Shown here piece by piece: positions 1 through 11,041 of a stretch of DNA of 64,000 nucleotides. Numbering within the stretch: position 1 is the stretch's first letter; the number at the start of each line of letters is the position of its first letter. The notes under the pieces were generated by a model that ran no database searches, was not told the DNA's origin, and was given only the letters and a program-made list of their open reading frames with translations. Both the position numbers and the translations under genes were made by a program. Source of the DNA: Spirogloea muscicola (Eukaryota > Streptophyta > Zygnematophyceae > Spirogloeales > Spirogloeaceae); the NCBI GenBank assembly GCA_009602725.1, contig WELB01000003.1:403832-467831 (forward strand). The letters are read 5' to 3'.

Positions 1-359
1 CCGCGTTGTTCATTGGCGTGCCAGCGAAGGGGATCAACCCCTGCCACCCCATGTCTCTGGGACTCTCGAACCACCCATAGCCGCTACCGCGGCGAGCCCA
101 CAGGCGATCGCTATGCGGCGCTCATTACCTACAAGCCTGCATTGAACGACCCTGCCCTGCTGACACTGCGCATGACCCATTTCGCCAATGGCCCTGCGCT
201 TTGCGGCGCCGGTCATTGTTGCTTGGACGCATCGCCATCCAGGCGGTCACATGCTGCATGTAGAACGGCTTGAATTCACGCCCAGTGGCGACAAACACGC
301 TGACGTGCTGCGACTCACCGCCGCGATGACCGCGCGCGACCACTGCCGAGAGAGAGCGC
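1..359. other. GC-rich stretch with no recognised gene
   Basis: I recognise no protein or RNA gene here. The short open frames on both strands are low-complexity shadows of GC-rich DNA. It adjoins an LTR fragment and is probably more retroelement debris, but I could not match it to another part of the window. Confidence 0.4.
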
Positions 360-1062
360 TTGAAAAGGCCTGCGACTGTCCTCAATATGCAGTCACAGTC
401 TTACTCCAGAGAGCCGATGAAGGTCCGCGACGACGGGCTGCAGCAGCGGGCAGCAGCAGGGCTGCATCGGCGGGCTGCAGCAGCAGGCGGCAGCAGGGCT
501 ACGCCTCAATCTCGCGCGGGCTTCACTGATGTTGACCGGGTACCCCGACTCTGGTCTCAGCCCTACTTATAGTGCTTCATGTGCCTCCCCCCCCAGGGGT
601 CTGTGGGAGGCTCGTCTCAAGGCCCACCTTCGCGAAGGCGGGCCCAACAAGGGGAAACTAGTGCGAGGGCAGGCTACGCGGCTCCCTTCTGGAAGCGGCG
701 GCCGTCCTGCGGAGCGGCCCAGAGGTGCCGCCGTGCGGCGCCGGTTCGCGGCGCCGCTCTGCGCGTCACAGACGCGTGGTGGCGTAGTCGGCGCGCCACA
801 CGTCTCTCGGCGGCCGGTTCGAGAACCCGCCGAGGATCTCCTCTCTGGGAGCCCAAGGTGCGCCGCCTCTTCTAGAGGCGGCGCGCCTGCACGTCACATC
901 GTCAGCAGGCGTGTCACGACGCGCGTCACCTCGCGCGTCGCTTGCGCGTTGCATGCGCGTCGCACGTGCGTCGCACGTGCGTCGCACGCGTCAGTCCCGT
1001 GTACGTCAGTGGTTACAACCGAGCGCTAAACTCGAAGTCAAGCGTCTCGTAACGGCGGGGAC
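360..1062 (-). mobile_element. LTR fragment, family epsilon (Ty3/Gypsy)
   Basis: Read on the minus strand this matches the solo LTR at 11042-12278: the start CGTCCCCGCCGTTACG, the CGCGTC-rich part, the TATA-like area near 560-575 and the CTG-rich leader. Only part of the LTR is visible and the left limit is a guess. It is a fossil of the same family as the 11 kb copy. Confidence 0.6.
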
Positions 1063-1130
1063 GCTGCAGCTCTGCTGCTGACTTAAGCAGCCCCGCTGCT
1101 GCCTGCTGCCGCCGCTGCCGCCACAGCTCT

Positions 1131-1663
1131 TGTAAGGAACCTCGCCCTACACACGCAGGTAGGGTGAGCAGTCCTTCTTGAGTTCGGCTGTAGGGGTTTA
1201 GGGACCAACCCACTACACAGGCAAAGCACTAGCGCATAGGCGCAGCGGAAGACAGGCCCCGTGGCGCCGCCGTCCGGCGGCGACTCCACCTCCTGGGCGC
1301 AGGCCGGCGCAGCAGGCCCCGCAGCAAGGTACGGCGGCGGCTGCGGCGGCGAGCAGCGGCAAGGCTGCTCCTGGGCTTCACCGGCTCGAATTTTCCCCGA
1401 GCCTCAGCCCCCAAGGCTCTTCGTGCTTCCCCGTGCCACCCCCCCCCCCCAGGGGTGTGAGCGGGTCGCCCCAAGGCCTGCCCTTGCGGGCGGGCACAAG
1501 GTCCCCCCTTGGCAGGGTGGAACCTGGCGAGGGATATTTCTGGACGGGCGGGACACTTGCCCGGCAAGCCAGCCCGCCACCTGGCGGGCCCACTTGTCCC
1601 AAATAGCCGGTCATGTAATGCCAACAGAGCCATGTGGCTTCACCAAATGGCTGGTTCATTACA
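1131..1663 (-). repeat. 3' LTR of the alpha element
   Basis: The plus strand reads TGTAAGGAACC at the left edge and GGTTCATTACA at the right, so the LTR has TG...CA ends. It carries the stem-loop plus TTCCGCTGCG motif common to all LTR families in the window. Confidence 0.9.
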
Positions 1664-1721
1664 TACCTCCCCACTCTGGTGTTCACGTCCTCGGGAACAA
1701 CGAGAAAACAGCCGACAGGTA

Positions 1722-4700
1722 TTAAGATGGCCGACGGCTGCTGCCTCTACCAAGCCTAGGAGAATCACCACCCTTGGCCAGGTATTCCCTGAGAGCATCT
1801 GGACAATTTGCCAAATTGGCCGCAGGCTCCCACGTGTTGTGCTCAGGCCCATACCCGAGCCACTTAACCAGATACTCACGGGTCTTACGCCCTCGAGGCT
1901 TGTCCCTGTGAGACAAGATCTCTTCCACCTCAAACTCAAGATCATCCTCGATGACTAGTGGAGGTGGGGGCGGTTGGACACGACCATCTGAAAGGAAGGC
2001 CCTCAGCTGAGACACATGGAAGACGTTATGGACCTTCCAATGCACCGGTGTCATCAACTCGTAGGACACCTTGCCCACAAGGCGTACTACTGCAAATGGT
2101 CCAACCCACTCGCGCGTACCCACAGCCCGCAAGGATAAGTGCTTCGTGCTCAGCAGCACTTGCGCACCAACATCGAAGGACACGTCCTTCCGATGTTTGT
2201 CAGCATAAGCCTTCTGGCGACTCTGGGCAATTTCCAAGAAATGCCGAGCTCGTCTCTGAGCCTCCAAGAGGGTCCCAGGAAAGGCCACAGCGGCGGGAAC
2301 TCGTTCCGGCCTCCCCACCTGAAGTGGAGCTCGGGGATGCTGACCATAGTTGAGGAAGAATGGAGTCTCTTTGGTGGACGCATGATAGGCATTGTTCACA
2401 GCGTATTCAGATGGAGCCAAATAGTCATCCCAGTTAGTTTGGCTAGTATTGACAAAGTGCCTCAACATGTCCTCAAGAACTCGATTCATGCGCTCAGTTT
2501 GGCCATCCGTTTGTGGATGGAAGGCTGTGGACATGGACTGCTTCGTGCCAATCAGCTTGCAGACTTCTTTCCAGAAGTGACCTGTAAAGCGAGGATCGCG
2601 GTCCGAGACCAGCCTCTCAGGTACTCCATGTAGCTTCCACACCTTATCCACAAAGATGCCAGCGAAATCCTTCGCCGATGCCCGCGTAGTAGTGGGAGCA
2701 AATTGCACCATTTTACTCAGGCGATCCACAAAGACGACAATGGCCTCATAGCCGTTCCGCGTCTTAGGCAATTGTGTGATAAAATCCACACTTACATCAG
2801 ACCAATTCCGCTCCGGAATCTGCAAGGGCTGAAGTAATCCGGCAGGCTTGCCAGAGATTGCCTTACTACGTTGGCATGTGGCACAGCTTGCCACAAAAGC
2901 GCGCACCTGGGCTGAAAAGCCCTTCCACCAAAAGAGGCGTCGCACAGCCTGTTTGGTTTTGCTCACTCCCAAATGACCACTGTAAGGCGTATCATGCAGC
3001 TCCTGCATTTTGTCTGTGCGCAAGGCATTGCAGTTCGGGACCACAATAGCGTCACCTTGCCACCAGAAGCCTTTGTCATCAGTGAGGGTGCTTACGTTGG
3101 CGGCTTCAGCAAACCATGGGTCTGTGCCATACCCTTTACGGATACGCACGTAGAGCTCAGAGAGCTCAGCCGTGGTGTGCCGAGAAGCTTGACGAGTCGG
3201 ACGCAATCCTGCAGCCCGCACTCCAGAAGCATTCAAGGAAGCCAACGCATCAGCGCCGCGAATGTTGCGACTCACAGGATCTGCAACATTAAGACGTCCA
3301 GGGCGGTAAACCCACTGGAAATCGAATTGTGCCATGCACTCAGCCCATCTAGCTTGACGCCTAGTCAAATGCTGCTGCGTGTGGAAATATGTCAACGGGC
3401 AATGATCCGTGACAACCGTAAATGCCACACCTTCCAGGTAGCAACGCCAGACACGTAAGGCGTGCACCACAGCCAGCAATTCCTGCTCGCCCGTAGTGTA
3501 ATTTCGCTCTGCAGGGATCAGCAGGCGGCTCTCAAACGCTAACGGGTGACCCTCTTGCAAGAGCACGGCACCAATGCCGGTCAAAGAGGCATCGCAGACG
3601 AGTTCATATGGCACGCCTTCACGAGGAAAGGCCAGCACAGGCGGAGATGTCAACGCCTGCTGTATTCCCTCAAATGCCGTCCGGCATTCGGACGACCAAT
3701 CCCAAGGTACGTCCTTACGAGTCAGCTTCGTAAGAGGAAGTGCCAAGTTCCCATAGCCTTGTAGGAACTTTCGGAAATAATTTGCGAATCCCAAAAAGGA
3801 GCGCAATTGAGGCACAGTTTGTGGCACAGGCCAATCCCGTACGACCGAAGTCTTCTTGGGGTCGACACGTATGCCGTCTTTGCCCACGACATGCCCGAGG
3901 TATGTCAGCTCTGGCTGGTTAAATGCGCACTTGGACCGCTTGGCATACAATTGATTTTCACGCAGCAACTGCAGCACTTGGCGCAGGTGCTTCACGTGAT
4001 CCTCAGGCGTTTTGCTGAACACCAGTATGTCATCCAAGTAAACCAGCACAAAATGGTAGAGCAGGGGGCCAAAGACCCTCGACATCACCGCCTGGAACGT
4101 AGCCGGTGCATTGGTCAAACCAAAGCTCAGCACCTTGAACTGAAAATGTCCAAGCGGCGTACGGAACGCCGACTTCGGAACATCCGCAGGCGTGATTCGA
4201 ATTTGGTGATACCCACTTGCCAGGTCCAGGGAGCTGAACACCGTAGCCCCTGCAAGCCAATCGAACAGATCATCTATCCGAGGCAATGGGTATCGGTTCT
4301 TGATAGTAAGCTTATTCAGAGCCCGATAATCAATGCACATCCGCAGAGTGCCATCCTTCTTTTTGACAAAGAGGATGGGTGCTCCGTATGGCGACTGAGA
4401 TGGCTCAATGTAGCCCTTCGCCAGCAGGTCCTCGACCTGGGATTGCATTTCTCGAAATTCGAGAGGGCTCAGCCGGTACATGGGACGGAAAGGCGGGTTA
4501 GCGCCTGGCTCCAATGGAATTGTATGAGCCACACCTCGGTGAGGAGGTAGACCGTCCGGAAGAGAGTCGGGAAACACATCCGCAAATTCTTCCAGCAGCT
4601 TATCAAGAACCCCGCCATGTGAATCCGCAGCATTCACACACAAGTCAGGCTTAGACTCGTCGTTCAACGCCACCATCACAAGAAATGCCATCTGGACAGT

Positions 4701-4730
4701 GTTCTTGTGAATCAATCGCTTCATCTGCAT
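1722..4730 (-). CDS. Pol polyprotein of alpha chromovirus (RT, RNase H, integrase, chromodomain)
   Basis: An open frame of 1002 codons. In order it shows reverse transcriptase with the YLDD catalytic motif (about residues 100-290), RNase H (VCDAS, VVTDH; about 370-480), a zinc-binding integrase N-terminus with CATCQ, the integrase core with DFITQLP, SDRDPRF and PQTDGQTER (about 640-790), a GPF-type module ([13 protein letters not shown]) and a C-terminal chromodomain ([23 protein letters not shown]). In chromoviruses the chromodomain binds methylated histone and steers integration into heterochromatin, which fits the nested surroundings. The frame looks whole over these domains. Whether it is expressed cannot be told. 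The true start may be upstream, because in related copies gag and protease precede it. Confidence 0.93.
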   Translation of the reverse strand: MQMKRLIHKNTVQMAFLVMVALNDESKPDLCVNAADSHGGVLDKLLEEFADVFPDSLPDGLPPHRGVAHTIPLEPGANPPFRPMYRLSPLEFREMQSQVEDLLAKGYIEPSQSPYGAPILFVKKKDGTLRMCIDYRALNKLTIKNRYPLPRIDDLFDWLAGATVFSSLDLASGYHQIRITPADVPKSAFRTPLGHFQFKVLSFGLTNAPATFQAVMSRVFGPLLYHFVLVYLDDILVFSKTPEDHVKHLRQVLQLLRENQLYAKRSKCAFNQPELTYLGHVVGKDGIRVDPKKTSVVRDWPVPQTVPQLRSFLGFANYFRKFLQGYGNLALPLTKLTRKDVPWDWSSECRTAFEGIQQALTSPPVLAFPREGVPYELVCDASLTGIGAVLLQEGHPLAFESRLLIPAERNYTTGEQELLAVVHALRVWRCYLEGVAFTVVTDHCPLTYFHTQQHLTRRQARWAECMAQFDFQWVYRPGRLNVADPVSRNIRGADALASLNASGVRAAGLRPTRQASRHTTAELSELYVRIRKGYGTDPWFAEAANVSTLTDDKGFWWQGDAIVVPNCNALRTDKMQELHDTPYSGHLGVSKTKQAVRRLFWWKGFSAQVRAFVASCATCQRSKAISGKPAGLLQPLQIPERNWSDVSVDFITQLPKTRNGYEAIVVFVDRLSKMVQFAPTTTRASAKDFAGIFVDKVWKLHGVPERLVSDRDPRFTGHFWKEVCKLIGTKQSMSTAFHPQTDGQTERMNRVLEDMLRHFVNTSQTNWDDYLAPSEYAVNNAYHASTKETPFFLNYGQHPRAPLQVGRPERVPAAVAFPGTLLEAQRRARHFLEIAQSRQKAYADKHRKDVSFDVGAQVLLSTKHLSLRAVGTREWVGPFAVVRLVGKVSYELMTPVHWKVHNVFHVSQLRAFLSDGRVQPPPPPLVIEDDLEFEVEEILSHRDKPRGRKTREYLVKWLGYGPEHNTWEPAANLANCPDALREYLAKGGDSPRLGRGSSRRPS

Positions 4731-4760
4731 GGCGGACAGCAGAATGGAACCCTAAAACCC

Positions 4761-4772
4761 TCTGATACCAAA
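4761..4772 (-). other. Primer-binding site (initiator tRNA-Met)
   Basis: On the minus strand TTTGGTATCAGA follows the 5' LTR directly. TGGTATCAGAG is the classic primer site complementary to the 3' end of initiator tRNA-Met. The same site occurs beside the LTRs at 10262 and 17977. Confidence 0.88.
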
Positions 4773-5299
4773 TGTAAGGAACCTCGCCCTACACATAGGG
4801 TGAGCAGTCCTTCTTGATTTCGGCTGTAGGGGTTTAGGGACCAACCCACTACACAGGCAAAGCACTAGCGCATAGGCGCAGCGGAAGACAGGCCCCGTGG
4901 CGCCGCCGTCCGGCGGCGACTCCACCTCCTGGGCGCAGGCCGGCACAGCAGGCCCCGCAGCAAGGTGCGGCGGCGGCTGCAGCGGCGAGCAGCGGCAAGG
5001 CTGCTCCTGGGCTTCACCGGCTCGAACTCCCCCCGAGCCTCAGCCCCCGAGGCTCTTCGTGCTTCCCCGTGCCACCCCCCCCCCCAGGGGTGTGAGCCGG
5101 GTCGTCACAAGGCCTGCCCTTGCGGCCGGAATCAAGGTCCCCCCTTGGCAGGGTGGAACCTGGCGAGGGATATTTCTGGACGGGCGGGACACTTGCGCGG
5201 CAAGCCAGCCCGCCACCTGGCGGGCCCACTTGTCCCAAATAGCCGGTCATGTAATGCCAACAGAGCCATGTGGCTTAACCAAATGGCTGGTTCATTACA
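4773..5299 (-). repeat. 5' LTR of the alpha element
   Basis: Same family as 1131-1663, 10262-10804 and 22549-23081. All four lie in the same orientation. Confidence 0.9.
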
Positions 5300-5459
5300 G
5301 CTCTGCTGCTGCCGCCTGTTGCTAAGCCCGTCGCCGCAGCTCGTCGCTGCTGGCCCCGCCTGCTCTCTGTAATTCTATTGGTAGAGTCACAGCCCTAGGG
5401 CGATGCCTCAGGGTGACACTTTCCGCTGCGCTCTGTTCGCGTATGAGTATGTGCGTTGG
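5300..5459 (+). mobile_element. Family gamma LTR fragment, right part
   Basis: Continues 1063-1130 across the alpha insertion. The joined order matches the inner part of the solo LTR at 13878-14737: CTGCTGCCGCC tract, GGCTCTC, then the AGGGCGATGCCTCAGG and TTCCGCTGCG stretch. It is a truncated fossil. Confidence 0.65.
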
Positions 5460-6036
5460 TGTAACGCTCCCAACTGCTGTGAGCGTTAACCCAGATGGTT
5501 ACGTTTACCTGATTGGCACGTGACCGACCTGGCCTGCCCAGGTGGTCGCGCACGAGGGCCTCAGTGGCGCGGTGTCCACCCTGGCGCGCCTCGACCGGTC
5601 GGCCCCCGGCGTGGGCCGGTCCGACAGGTCGGCCCCACCTCCGGCGTGGGGCCTTCCGAGAGGCCCTTCTTCTGCGAGAGGTCGCCCCTCGGGTGGATCT
5701 CAGTCGGCCCTGCGGGGCGGAACTTCCCCCTCGAAAGGGCTGCCCCTCGGGGCGCCCCTGGAGGGGGGGCGGCGGCACCGGGAGCACTAGGAGTCTGGGG
5801 GCAGAGACACGGACAGGCAGTTCGGATCTGTGAAGCCCCGAGAGAGCGGCGCAGCCTTGCTGCTACGCCTGCTGCTGCAGCCTGTCGCTGGCAGGACGCT
5901 GCCGGCTCGCTGCAAGGCGTCCGTGGCCAGCCCTTTGGGGGCTAGCTGCGGGCTGGTGCCCGAGAGGTGGAGACGCCGCCTGACGGCAGCGCCACAGGGC
6001 AAGACTTCCGCTGCGCGGCGAGGCGCGAGGTGCGCG
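5460..6036 (+). mobile_element. LTR fragment, family zeta
   Basis: Starts TGTAACGCTCCC and continues CTGTGAGCGTTAACCCAG. The same sequence follows the Pol fossil that ends at 37420, where it sits in 3' LTR position. It ends with the shared stem-loop and TTCCGCTGCG motif near 5975-6010. The right limit is set by the start of integrase-like sequence. Confidence 0.6.
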
Positions 6037-6715
6037 ATCCTAGCTTTACGGGTCACTTACTGGCAAAAAGTATGCAAGCTTGATGGCACTGAGCAAATCG
6101 AGTCGACTGCCTTCCATCCCCAACGCGATGGCCAAATCGTGAGGATGGTTCTGGATGGACATGCTATGGCACTTTGTCAACCCAAGTCAGACTGACTGGG
6201 ATGCTTTAGGGCCGAATATGCTTTGAAGAAAGGATTCCATGAGTCACTAGAGAGAGACCCTTTTTCATCAATGACGGTCAGCATCCCCGAGCACCTTTGC
6301 AGGTGGGGAGGCCAGAATGGGTTCCGGCCACTGTCGCCCTTACTAGAATTTTTCTGGAGGCCCAAAGACGGGCCTTGGAAAATGGCCAAAAGAGGCAGAA
6401 CGCTCATGCTGACCAACGTCGGAAGGACCAGTCGTTCGACGCGGGTGCTTAAGTACTACTGAGGACATAGCAACTATCCTTGCGTGTAGTGGGTATGCGC
6501 AAGTTGCTACCCAAGCGGGTTGGACCTTTCCCCGTGGTACACCTCGTTGGCAAGGTGTCTTATGAGCTCGGTACACGGGTACAGTGGAAGACTCACAATG
6601 CGTTCCACGTGTCCCAGTCCCGGGCCTTCCATTTGGATGGCTGCGTCCAACCGCTCCCACCTCCTATCTTGCTCGAGGATGAGTTTGAGTACGAGGTGGA
6701 AGAAATCTTGTGAGC
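6037..6715 (+). mobile_element. Ty3/Gypsy fossil: integrase end, GPF module, start of chromodomain
   Basis: Weakly kept integrase text is followed by the GPF-type module ([16 protein letters not shown], about 6515-6570) and the start of a chromodomain (EYEVEEIL, about 6690-6713). Broken, with several breaks, and cut at both ends. Confidence 0.7.
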
Positions 6716-7062
6716 GCCAAAGAGTGCCAAAGATGCTTACATGGTGTTCAGATGGTCGTCGGCAAGCGCCCCAAGACGTACCCAGCTTATAGGCGTCAGT
6801 CTTGTGCCGAGCATTTCAAGTCGCCCTGGCACTGCTGCCGTTGGCGTCCATTCTGGTCCGTCCAGTCTACTCTGGGTGGCCTCGCATGCTCCTAGCATGT
6901 CGGCCTTGGACACGCTCGGCGGCATCTTCGGGCTCTACAGCCCCGGTGGCATGCTCGACCTCGGCCATGCTCGGCGACATGCTTCGTCTCGGCCACACTC
7001 AACGGCATGACTCTGTCCGAGACAAACCGTGGATCCCTCGTGTGACGTGCCCCCGTTTGGGA
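6716..7062. other. Unassigned stretch between two fossils
   Basis: I see no domain here. The part around 6890-7000 repeats short pieces related to GGCATGCTCGGC. The end (7043-7060) resembles the start of a family beta LTR (GTGCCCCCGTTTGG), which suggests a remnant at the junction. Confidence 0.4.
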
Positions 7063-7771
7063 GAAACATCCGCAGGCGTGATTCGAATTTGGTGATACCC
7101 ACTTGCCAGGTCCAGGGAGCTAAACACCGTAGCCCCTGCAAGCCAATCGAACAGATCATCTATCCGAGGCAATGGGTATCGGTTCTTGACAGTAAGCTTA
7201 TTCAGAGCCCGATAATCAATGCACATCCGCAGAGTGCCATCCTTCTTTTTGACAAAGAGGATGGGTGCTCCGTATGGCGACTGAGATGGCTCAATGTAGC
7301 CCTTCGCCAGCAGGTCCTCGACCTGGAATTGCATTTCTCGAAATTCGAGAGGGCTCAGCCGGTACATGGGACGGAAAGGCGAGTTAGCGTCTGGCTCCAA
7401 TGGAATTGTATGAGCCACACCTCGGTGAGGAGGTAGACCGTCCGGAAGAGAGTCGGGAAACACATCCGCAAATTCTTCCAGCAGCTTATCAAGAACCCCG
7501 CCATGTGAATCCGCAGCATTCACACACAAGTCAGACTCGTCGTTCAACGCCACCATCACAAGAAATGCCATCTGGACAGTGTTCTTGTGAATCAATCGCT
7601 TCATCTGCATGGCGGACAGCAGAATGGAAGCCCCTGCCGCCAGGCGGCGGTGCACAGGGAAGCTGCTTGCAAAGGACAAAGCGCCGTGCGCCACGTTGTA
7701 CCGTGCAAGTATGGCGTTCAAAATTAAGGCATGCTGATGTGGCGCAAAGCCAGTCATCTCCCAATAATACA

Positions 7772-8020
7772 TCAAAGGCGACAGTCAACGCAATGGCATA
7801 ATCGCACCTCGGCTTTGTATTGCTGGATGCGAATGGGAACCTTGCACAGGCCCAACACATCCGTTGGGTGGCCATCGGCCAATGTCACTCTAGGCAGGCC
7901 ATCTGCTTGCAAATGCAAGCCAGTGGAGCACACCAAATCCCTTTTGACGAAGGACACTGAGGCCCCTGAGTCTATGAGTATCCTTGCTGGTGCCGCAGCA
8001 ACCAGCCCCTCAAATAGCAT
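7772..8020 (-). CDS. Retroviral-type aspartic protease region (alpha fossil)
   Basis: Carries the active-site text [12 protein letters not shown] and a downstream [14 protein letters not shown] stretch typical of Ty3/Gypsy proteases. The equivalent region is found near 29640-29900 and 34140-34490 in other fossils. Confidence 0.75.
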   Translation of the reverse strand: MLFEGLVAAAPARILIDSGASVSFVKRDLVCSTGLHLQADGLPRVTLADGHPTDVLGLCKVPIRIQQYKAEVRLCHCVDCRL

Positions 8021-8249
8021 AGTGTGTCCCCCATGGACACTGCCAAGAATGGGGTGCGAGCGACATATACCCTGACCGCTGTCGGGTAAGGCCTAAGCCG
8101 AGTGGCATCAACGCTACGCCTAAGGAGCCTGTGTCCCGCCTCGTGCGAGCACAACAGCGACATCCCCAGCGGAGCTTGATCAACCACGCCGCGCTTCTGT
8201 GGCACAATGAAGAACAGCATTTCTTCAGGCCGACGGCACTCAGGCCAGC

Positions 8250-9446
8250 TCAGGTAGACATCTGCAGCCTCCTGCAAGTCATTGTGGGCAACCCACACAG
8301 AGGCCCTCCGGCCTCCAGACCTTGCAGTAAAGCAGGAATGGAGCGCACAACCGGTATGTTGGTTGGCGGGCCAGCGATGCCAGCAAGATCAAACAGCTCA
8401 AGTGCGTCTGGCTGAATGAGATGGCTTGCAGAGGCAGGTGCCAAGCACCCACGCTTGCCCTTGAAATTGCCTTGGTCCCGGCCCATAGTGCGCTGTGGAC
8501 GTGGCCGTGAAGAAGAGGGACCTGCCGCCGGACAGTCTCTGAGCTGACGGCTCTTGGCACCGCACTTGAAGCAGCTGCCAGCCCCTTCCACCCGCGGCTT
8601 GGGGAAGTCGCCTTGAGGTCGAGCGTTCAAGCCGTGCCTCGGGTCGAACCGCTTCTTGCTTCGTTCTGCATCAAAGCCGCCTGCCTCCAGCAGGGGACGC
8701 TTGCTTGGACCGGCAATGTCCGGCGTGCTGAGCACCTTGCGGGCGTGCTCAACCATCTTGGTGAAGTCCGTGACCGGTTGTGCCGTTGCGGAGTCCACCG
8801 CGACCCAATTGCGAAAACGAGAAGGCAGTCCAGCCTTGAACCGTTGGCATTGGTCAATTGGCTTCATCGGCTCGCTGCGCAGCTTGGACAGCAGCAGCCG
8901 GAATCGCCGCACATAGGGCTCAAAGCCCTCGCTCCCCTCGCCCCTCATGCTGAGAGCATCCAGCTCATCGCGGGCGCGCAGCTCTGCGTGTGGGTCGCCA
9001 TACGCCGACGTGAGCGAGCTGCAGAAGAAGTCCCAGTCACCGGACTCCTCAGGCGTAGAGCTCTTCTTTGAGGTGCTCCACCACTCCCGGGGCTCCCCGG
9101 AAAGGTAGGTGGCAGCGAGGCGCACGCGTGCCCCCGCGTCCGTGTTGGAGCAGACGAACCATTCGTCCATTGCGTCCAGCCATGGCTGCAAGCCTCCCCG
9201 ATCATCGAGACCGGAGAACTGCCGGGGTGCATGGGCCCATGCAAGTCCATGCTCAGGGTTGCCACTGCTCTTGCGCATAAGCTGCAACGAGGCATCCACC
9301 TCTTGCATGTGCCGCTCTTCAGCGTGCTGCTGGACGAGGAGGGCGCGCTGCTCCGTGCAGATCCTCGCAAGAAGACGATGTTGAGCTGGGTCCGTCGCAG
9401 ACTGGGCTGCCGCCAGATCTCGAGTAAGGAGTGCAACGCGTTGCAA
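8250..9446 (-). CDS. Gag-like capsid and nucleocapsid frame (alpha fossil)
   Basis: A 398-codon frame. It has the retrotransposon gag core (LAATYLSGEPREWW, FCSSLTSAYGDP, YVRRFRLLLSKL; about residues 105-215) and a cysteine-rich CFKCGAKSRQLRDC zinc-knuckle-like part (about 290-305), followed by basic sequence. This is the capsid and nucleocapsid of a Ty3/Gypsy element. Treated as part of a fossil. Confidence 0.8.
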   Translation of the reverse strand: MQRVALLTRDLAAAQSATDPAQHRLLARICTEQRALLVQQHAEERHMQEVDASLQLMRKSSGNPEHGLAWAHAPRQFSGLDDRGGLQPWLDAMDEWFVCSNTDAGARVRLAATYLSGEPREWWSTSKKSSTPEESGDWDFFCSSLTSAYGDPHAELRARDELDALSMRGEGSEGFEPYVRRFRLLLSKLRSEPMKPIDQCQRFKAGLPSRFRNWVAVDSATAQPVTDFTKMVEHARKVLSTPDIAGPSKRPLLEAGGFDAERSKKRFDPRHGLNARPQGDFPKPRVEGAGSCFKCGAKSRQLRDCPAAGPSSSRPRPQRTMGRDQGNFKGKRGCLAPASASHLIQPDALELFDLAGIAGPPTNIPVVRSIPALLQGLEAGGPLCGLPTMTCRRLQMST

Positions 9447-9487
9447 GTCCCCAGCGACAAGCCCTCCAGGCCTCCGGCTCCCAGCTC

Positions 9488-9655
9488 CACGTGCCCCTCG
9501 TGGGCGTGCCCCGCTTTGGCGTGCCCCTCGTGGGCGTGCCCCTCGTGGGCGTGCCCCGCTTGGGGGTGCCCCTCGTGGGCGTGCCCCTCGTGGGCGTGCC
9601 CCGCTTGGGCGTGCCCCTCGTGGGCGTGCCCCTCGTGGGCGTGCTCCGCAGCAGC
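9488..9655. repeat. 15-bp minisatellite at the gag N-terminal side
   Basis: About eleven units related to GGCGTGCCCCTCGTG, in two alternating variants (CTCGTG and GCTTGG). All frames stay open through it because the unit is a multiple of three. The related plus-strand fossil at 28134-28185 has only about three units. Confidence 0.85.
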
Positions 9656-10261
9656 CACTTCCGCAGCAGCTGGCCCTGCAGCAGCCGCTGCCTCAGCAGC
9701 CGACCGCTCTGCCTCCCGAGGAGGGCTCGGCCGCGCACTGGACGTGTGTGATACCATGCTGGCTGAAGAATACTGAGTGATCAATTCAGGCTCCACCAGT
9801 CAGCAAATCACACACTCCATACTGCAATACAGGGCATCGCGACACTGGTGCACCAGCGAGCGAGCAAGCAAGGCAGCGCGCAACTCCACACCTCAATCAG
9901 CCAGCAGGCAGACAGCCGCAGATATGACCAGGACCGATGCACACGGTCACTGCTGGCCACACGACTGACCTTAGCACACAAAGGCTGCAGGCTCAAGCCA
10001 CACCTCAAAAGAAGCGAACGCAGCAAGTGGTCCTCAAGGATCAGTCGGTCAATCTGGCGTTGGTCGTTGCTGGCTCACAGCGCGAAGATGGCTCCGCACC
10101 CGGCGCTTCCGCTGAGCCGCCTCACGGATCAACGTCTGGCAAGCACTTCATCTTTGACAGAAGAAAGGTCAGGCCAGCACATCGGGGTGATCCTTGCATC
10201 ATCAGCGGCGAGCACAATAAGTCACAAGCGCGATGGATGCAAGACCGCCTCTGATACCAAA

Positions 10262-10804
10262 TGTAAGGAACCTCACCCTACACACGCAGTTAGGGTGAGC
10301 AGTCCTTCTTGACTTCGGCTGTAGAGGGTTTAGGGACCAACCCACCACACAGGCAAAGCACTAGCGCATAGGCGCAGCGGAAGACAGGCCCCGTGGCGCC
10401 GCCGACCGGCGGCGACTCCACCTCCTGGGCGCAGGCCGGCGCAGCAGGCCCCGCAGCAAGGTGCGGCGGCGGCTGCGGCGGCGAGCAGCGGCAAGGCTGC
10501 TCCTGGGCTTCACCGGTTCGAACCTCTCGAGCCTCAACCCCAAGGCTCTTTGTGCTTCCCCGTGCGATCCCCCTTCCAGGGGTGTGAGCAGGTCGCCCCA
10601 TGGCCTGTCAGGCGGCGGGCCAAAGATCCTCCCTTGAACGGGCGGATCCTAGCGAGGGGTATTTCTGGACGGGCGGGGCCCGCCTCTGGGCGGGCCACTT
10701 GCCCGGCAAGCCAGCCCGCCACCTGGCGGGCCCACTTGTCCCAAATAGCCGGTCATGTGATGCCAACAGAGCCATGTGGCTGAACCAAACGGCTGGTCAT
10801 TACA
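10262..10804 (-). repeat. 5' LTR of the alpha gag-bearing fossil
   Basis: TGTAAGGAACCTCACCC at the left and GGTCATTACA at the right. It is 543 bp, the longest alpha copy, because of an extra piece near 10675-10700 that is also present in the solo LTR at 22549. Confidence 0.88.
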
Positions 10805-11041
10805 AAGGAGGTGCGAAGCGGCGCCTTGGCCAGCGCGACGCAGCGCCTCGGGCGGCCCGACGCGGTGTGACGTCCTGATCCCTATACTCGCAGTTAGGGG
10901 TTAGTACGTCCTGATCGAACTTCGGGTACATGAATGGAGAACTACAGGGTTTGACCTAGGGGAATCAACCCGGCGGGAAGATACTGGACGACGGAAAGAA
11001 GAGACGTTGTTGCCTGTCAGATACTTCTGTACGGGGGAAGG
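10805..11041 (-). mobile_element. LTR remnant left of the epsilon solo LTR
   Basis: On the minus strand the part 10866-10935 reads as the 3' end of a beta-like LTR (AACTGCGAGTATAGGGATC AGGACGTCACA style). The rest (10805-10865) resembles the GGCGCCT-repeat part of the gamma LTRs. The part next to 11041 is the 3' flank of the chromodomain fossil that resumes at 12279. Confidence 0.5.

Larger units (their letters stand above)
1131..5299 (-). mobile_element. Ty3/Gypsy chromovirus, family alpha, with both LTRs
   Basis: Two LTRs of about 530 bp (1131-1663 and 4773-5299) flank a minus-strand Pol. The 5-bp target duplication GCTCT lies at 1126-1130 and 5300-5304. Next to the right-hand (5') LTR is a primer site complementary to initiator tRNA-Met, and next to the left-hand (3') LTR a purine tract (1664-1680). 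By eye the two LTRs differ at roughly 15-20 of about 525 aligned positions, near 3 percent, so the insertion is fairly young. No gag or protease was recognised between the LTRs, so the copy looks non-autonomous. It landed inside an older LTR of family gamma, whose halves are 1063-1130 and 5300-5459. Confidence 0.93.
7063..10804 (-). mobile_element. Ty3/Gypsy fossil, family alpha, carrying gag and protease
   Basis: Same family as 1131-5299. From right to left: 5' LTR (10262-10804), tRNA-Met primer site (10248-10261), gag (main frame 8250-9446), protease (7772-8020, LIDSGAS) and the start of Pol (RT, to about 7063), where it stops against foreign sequence. No 3' LTR is seen. Broken, with a small number of breaks. 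It shows what the complete family looks like 5' of Pol. Confidence 0.85.

Noticed and set aside
9319-9776. His/Gly-rich or Cys/Pro-rich proteins on both strands
   Set aside because: They are readings of the 15-bp minisatellite in other frames.
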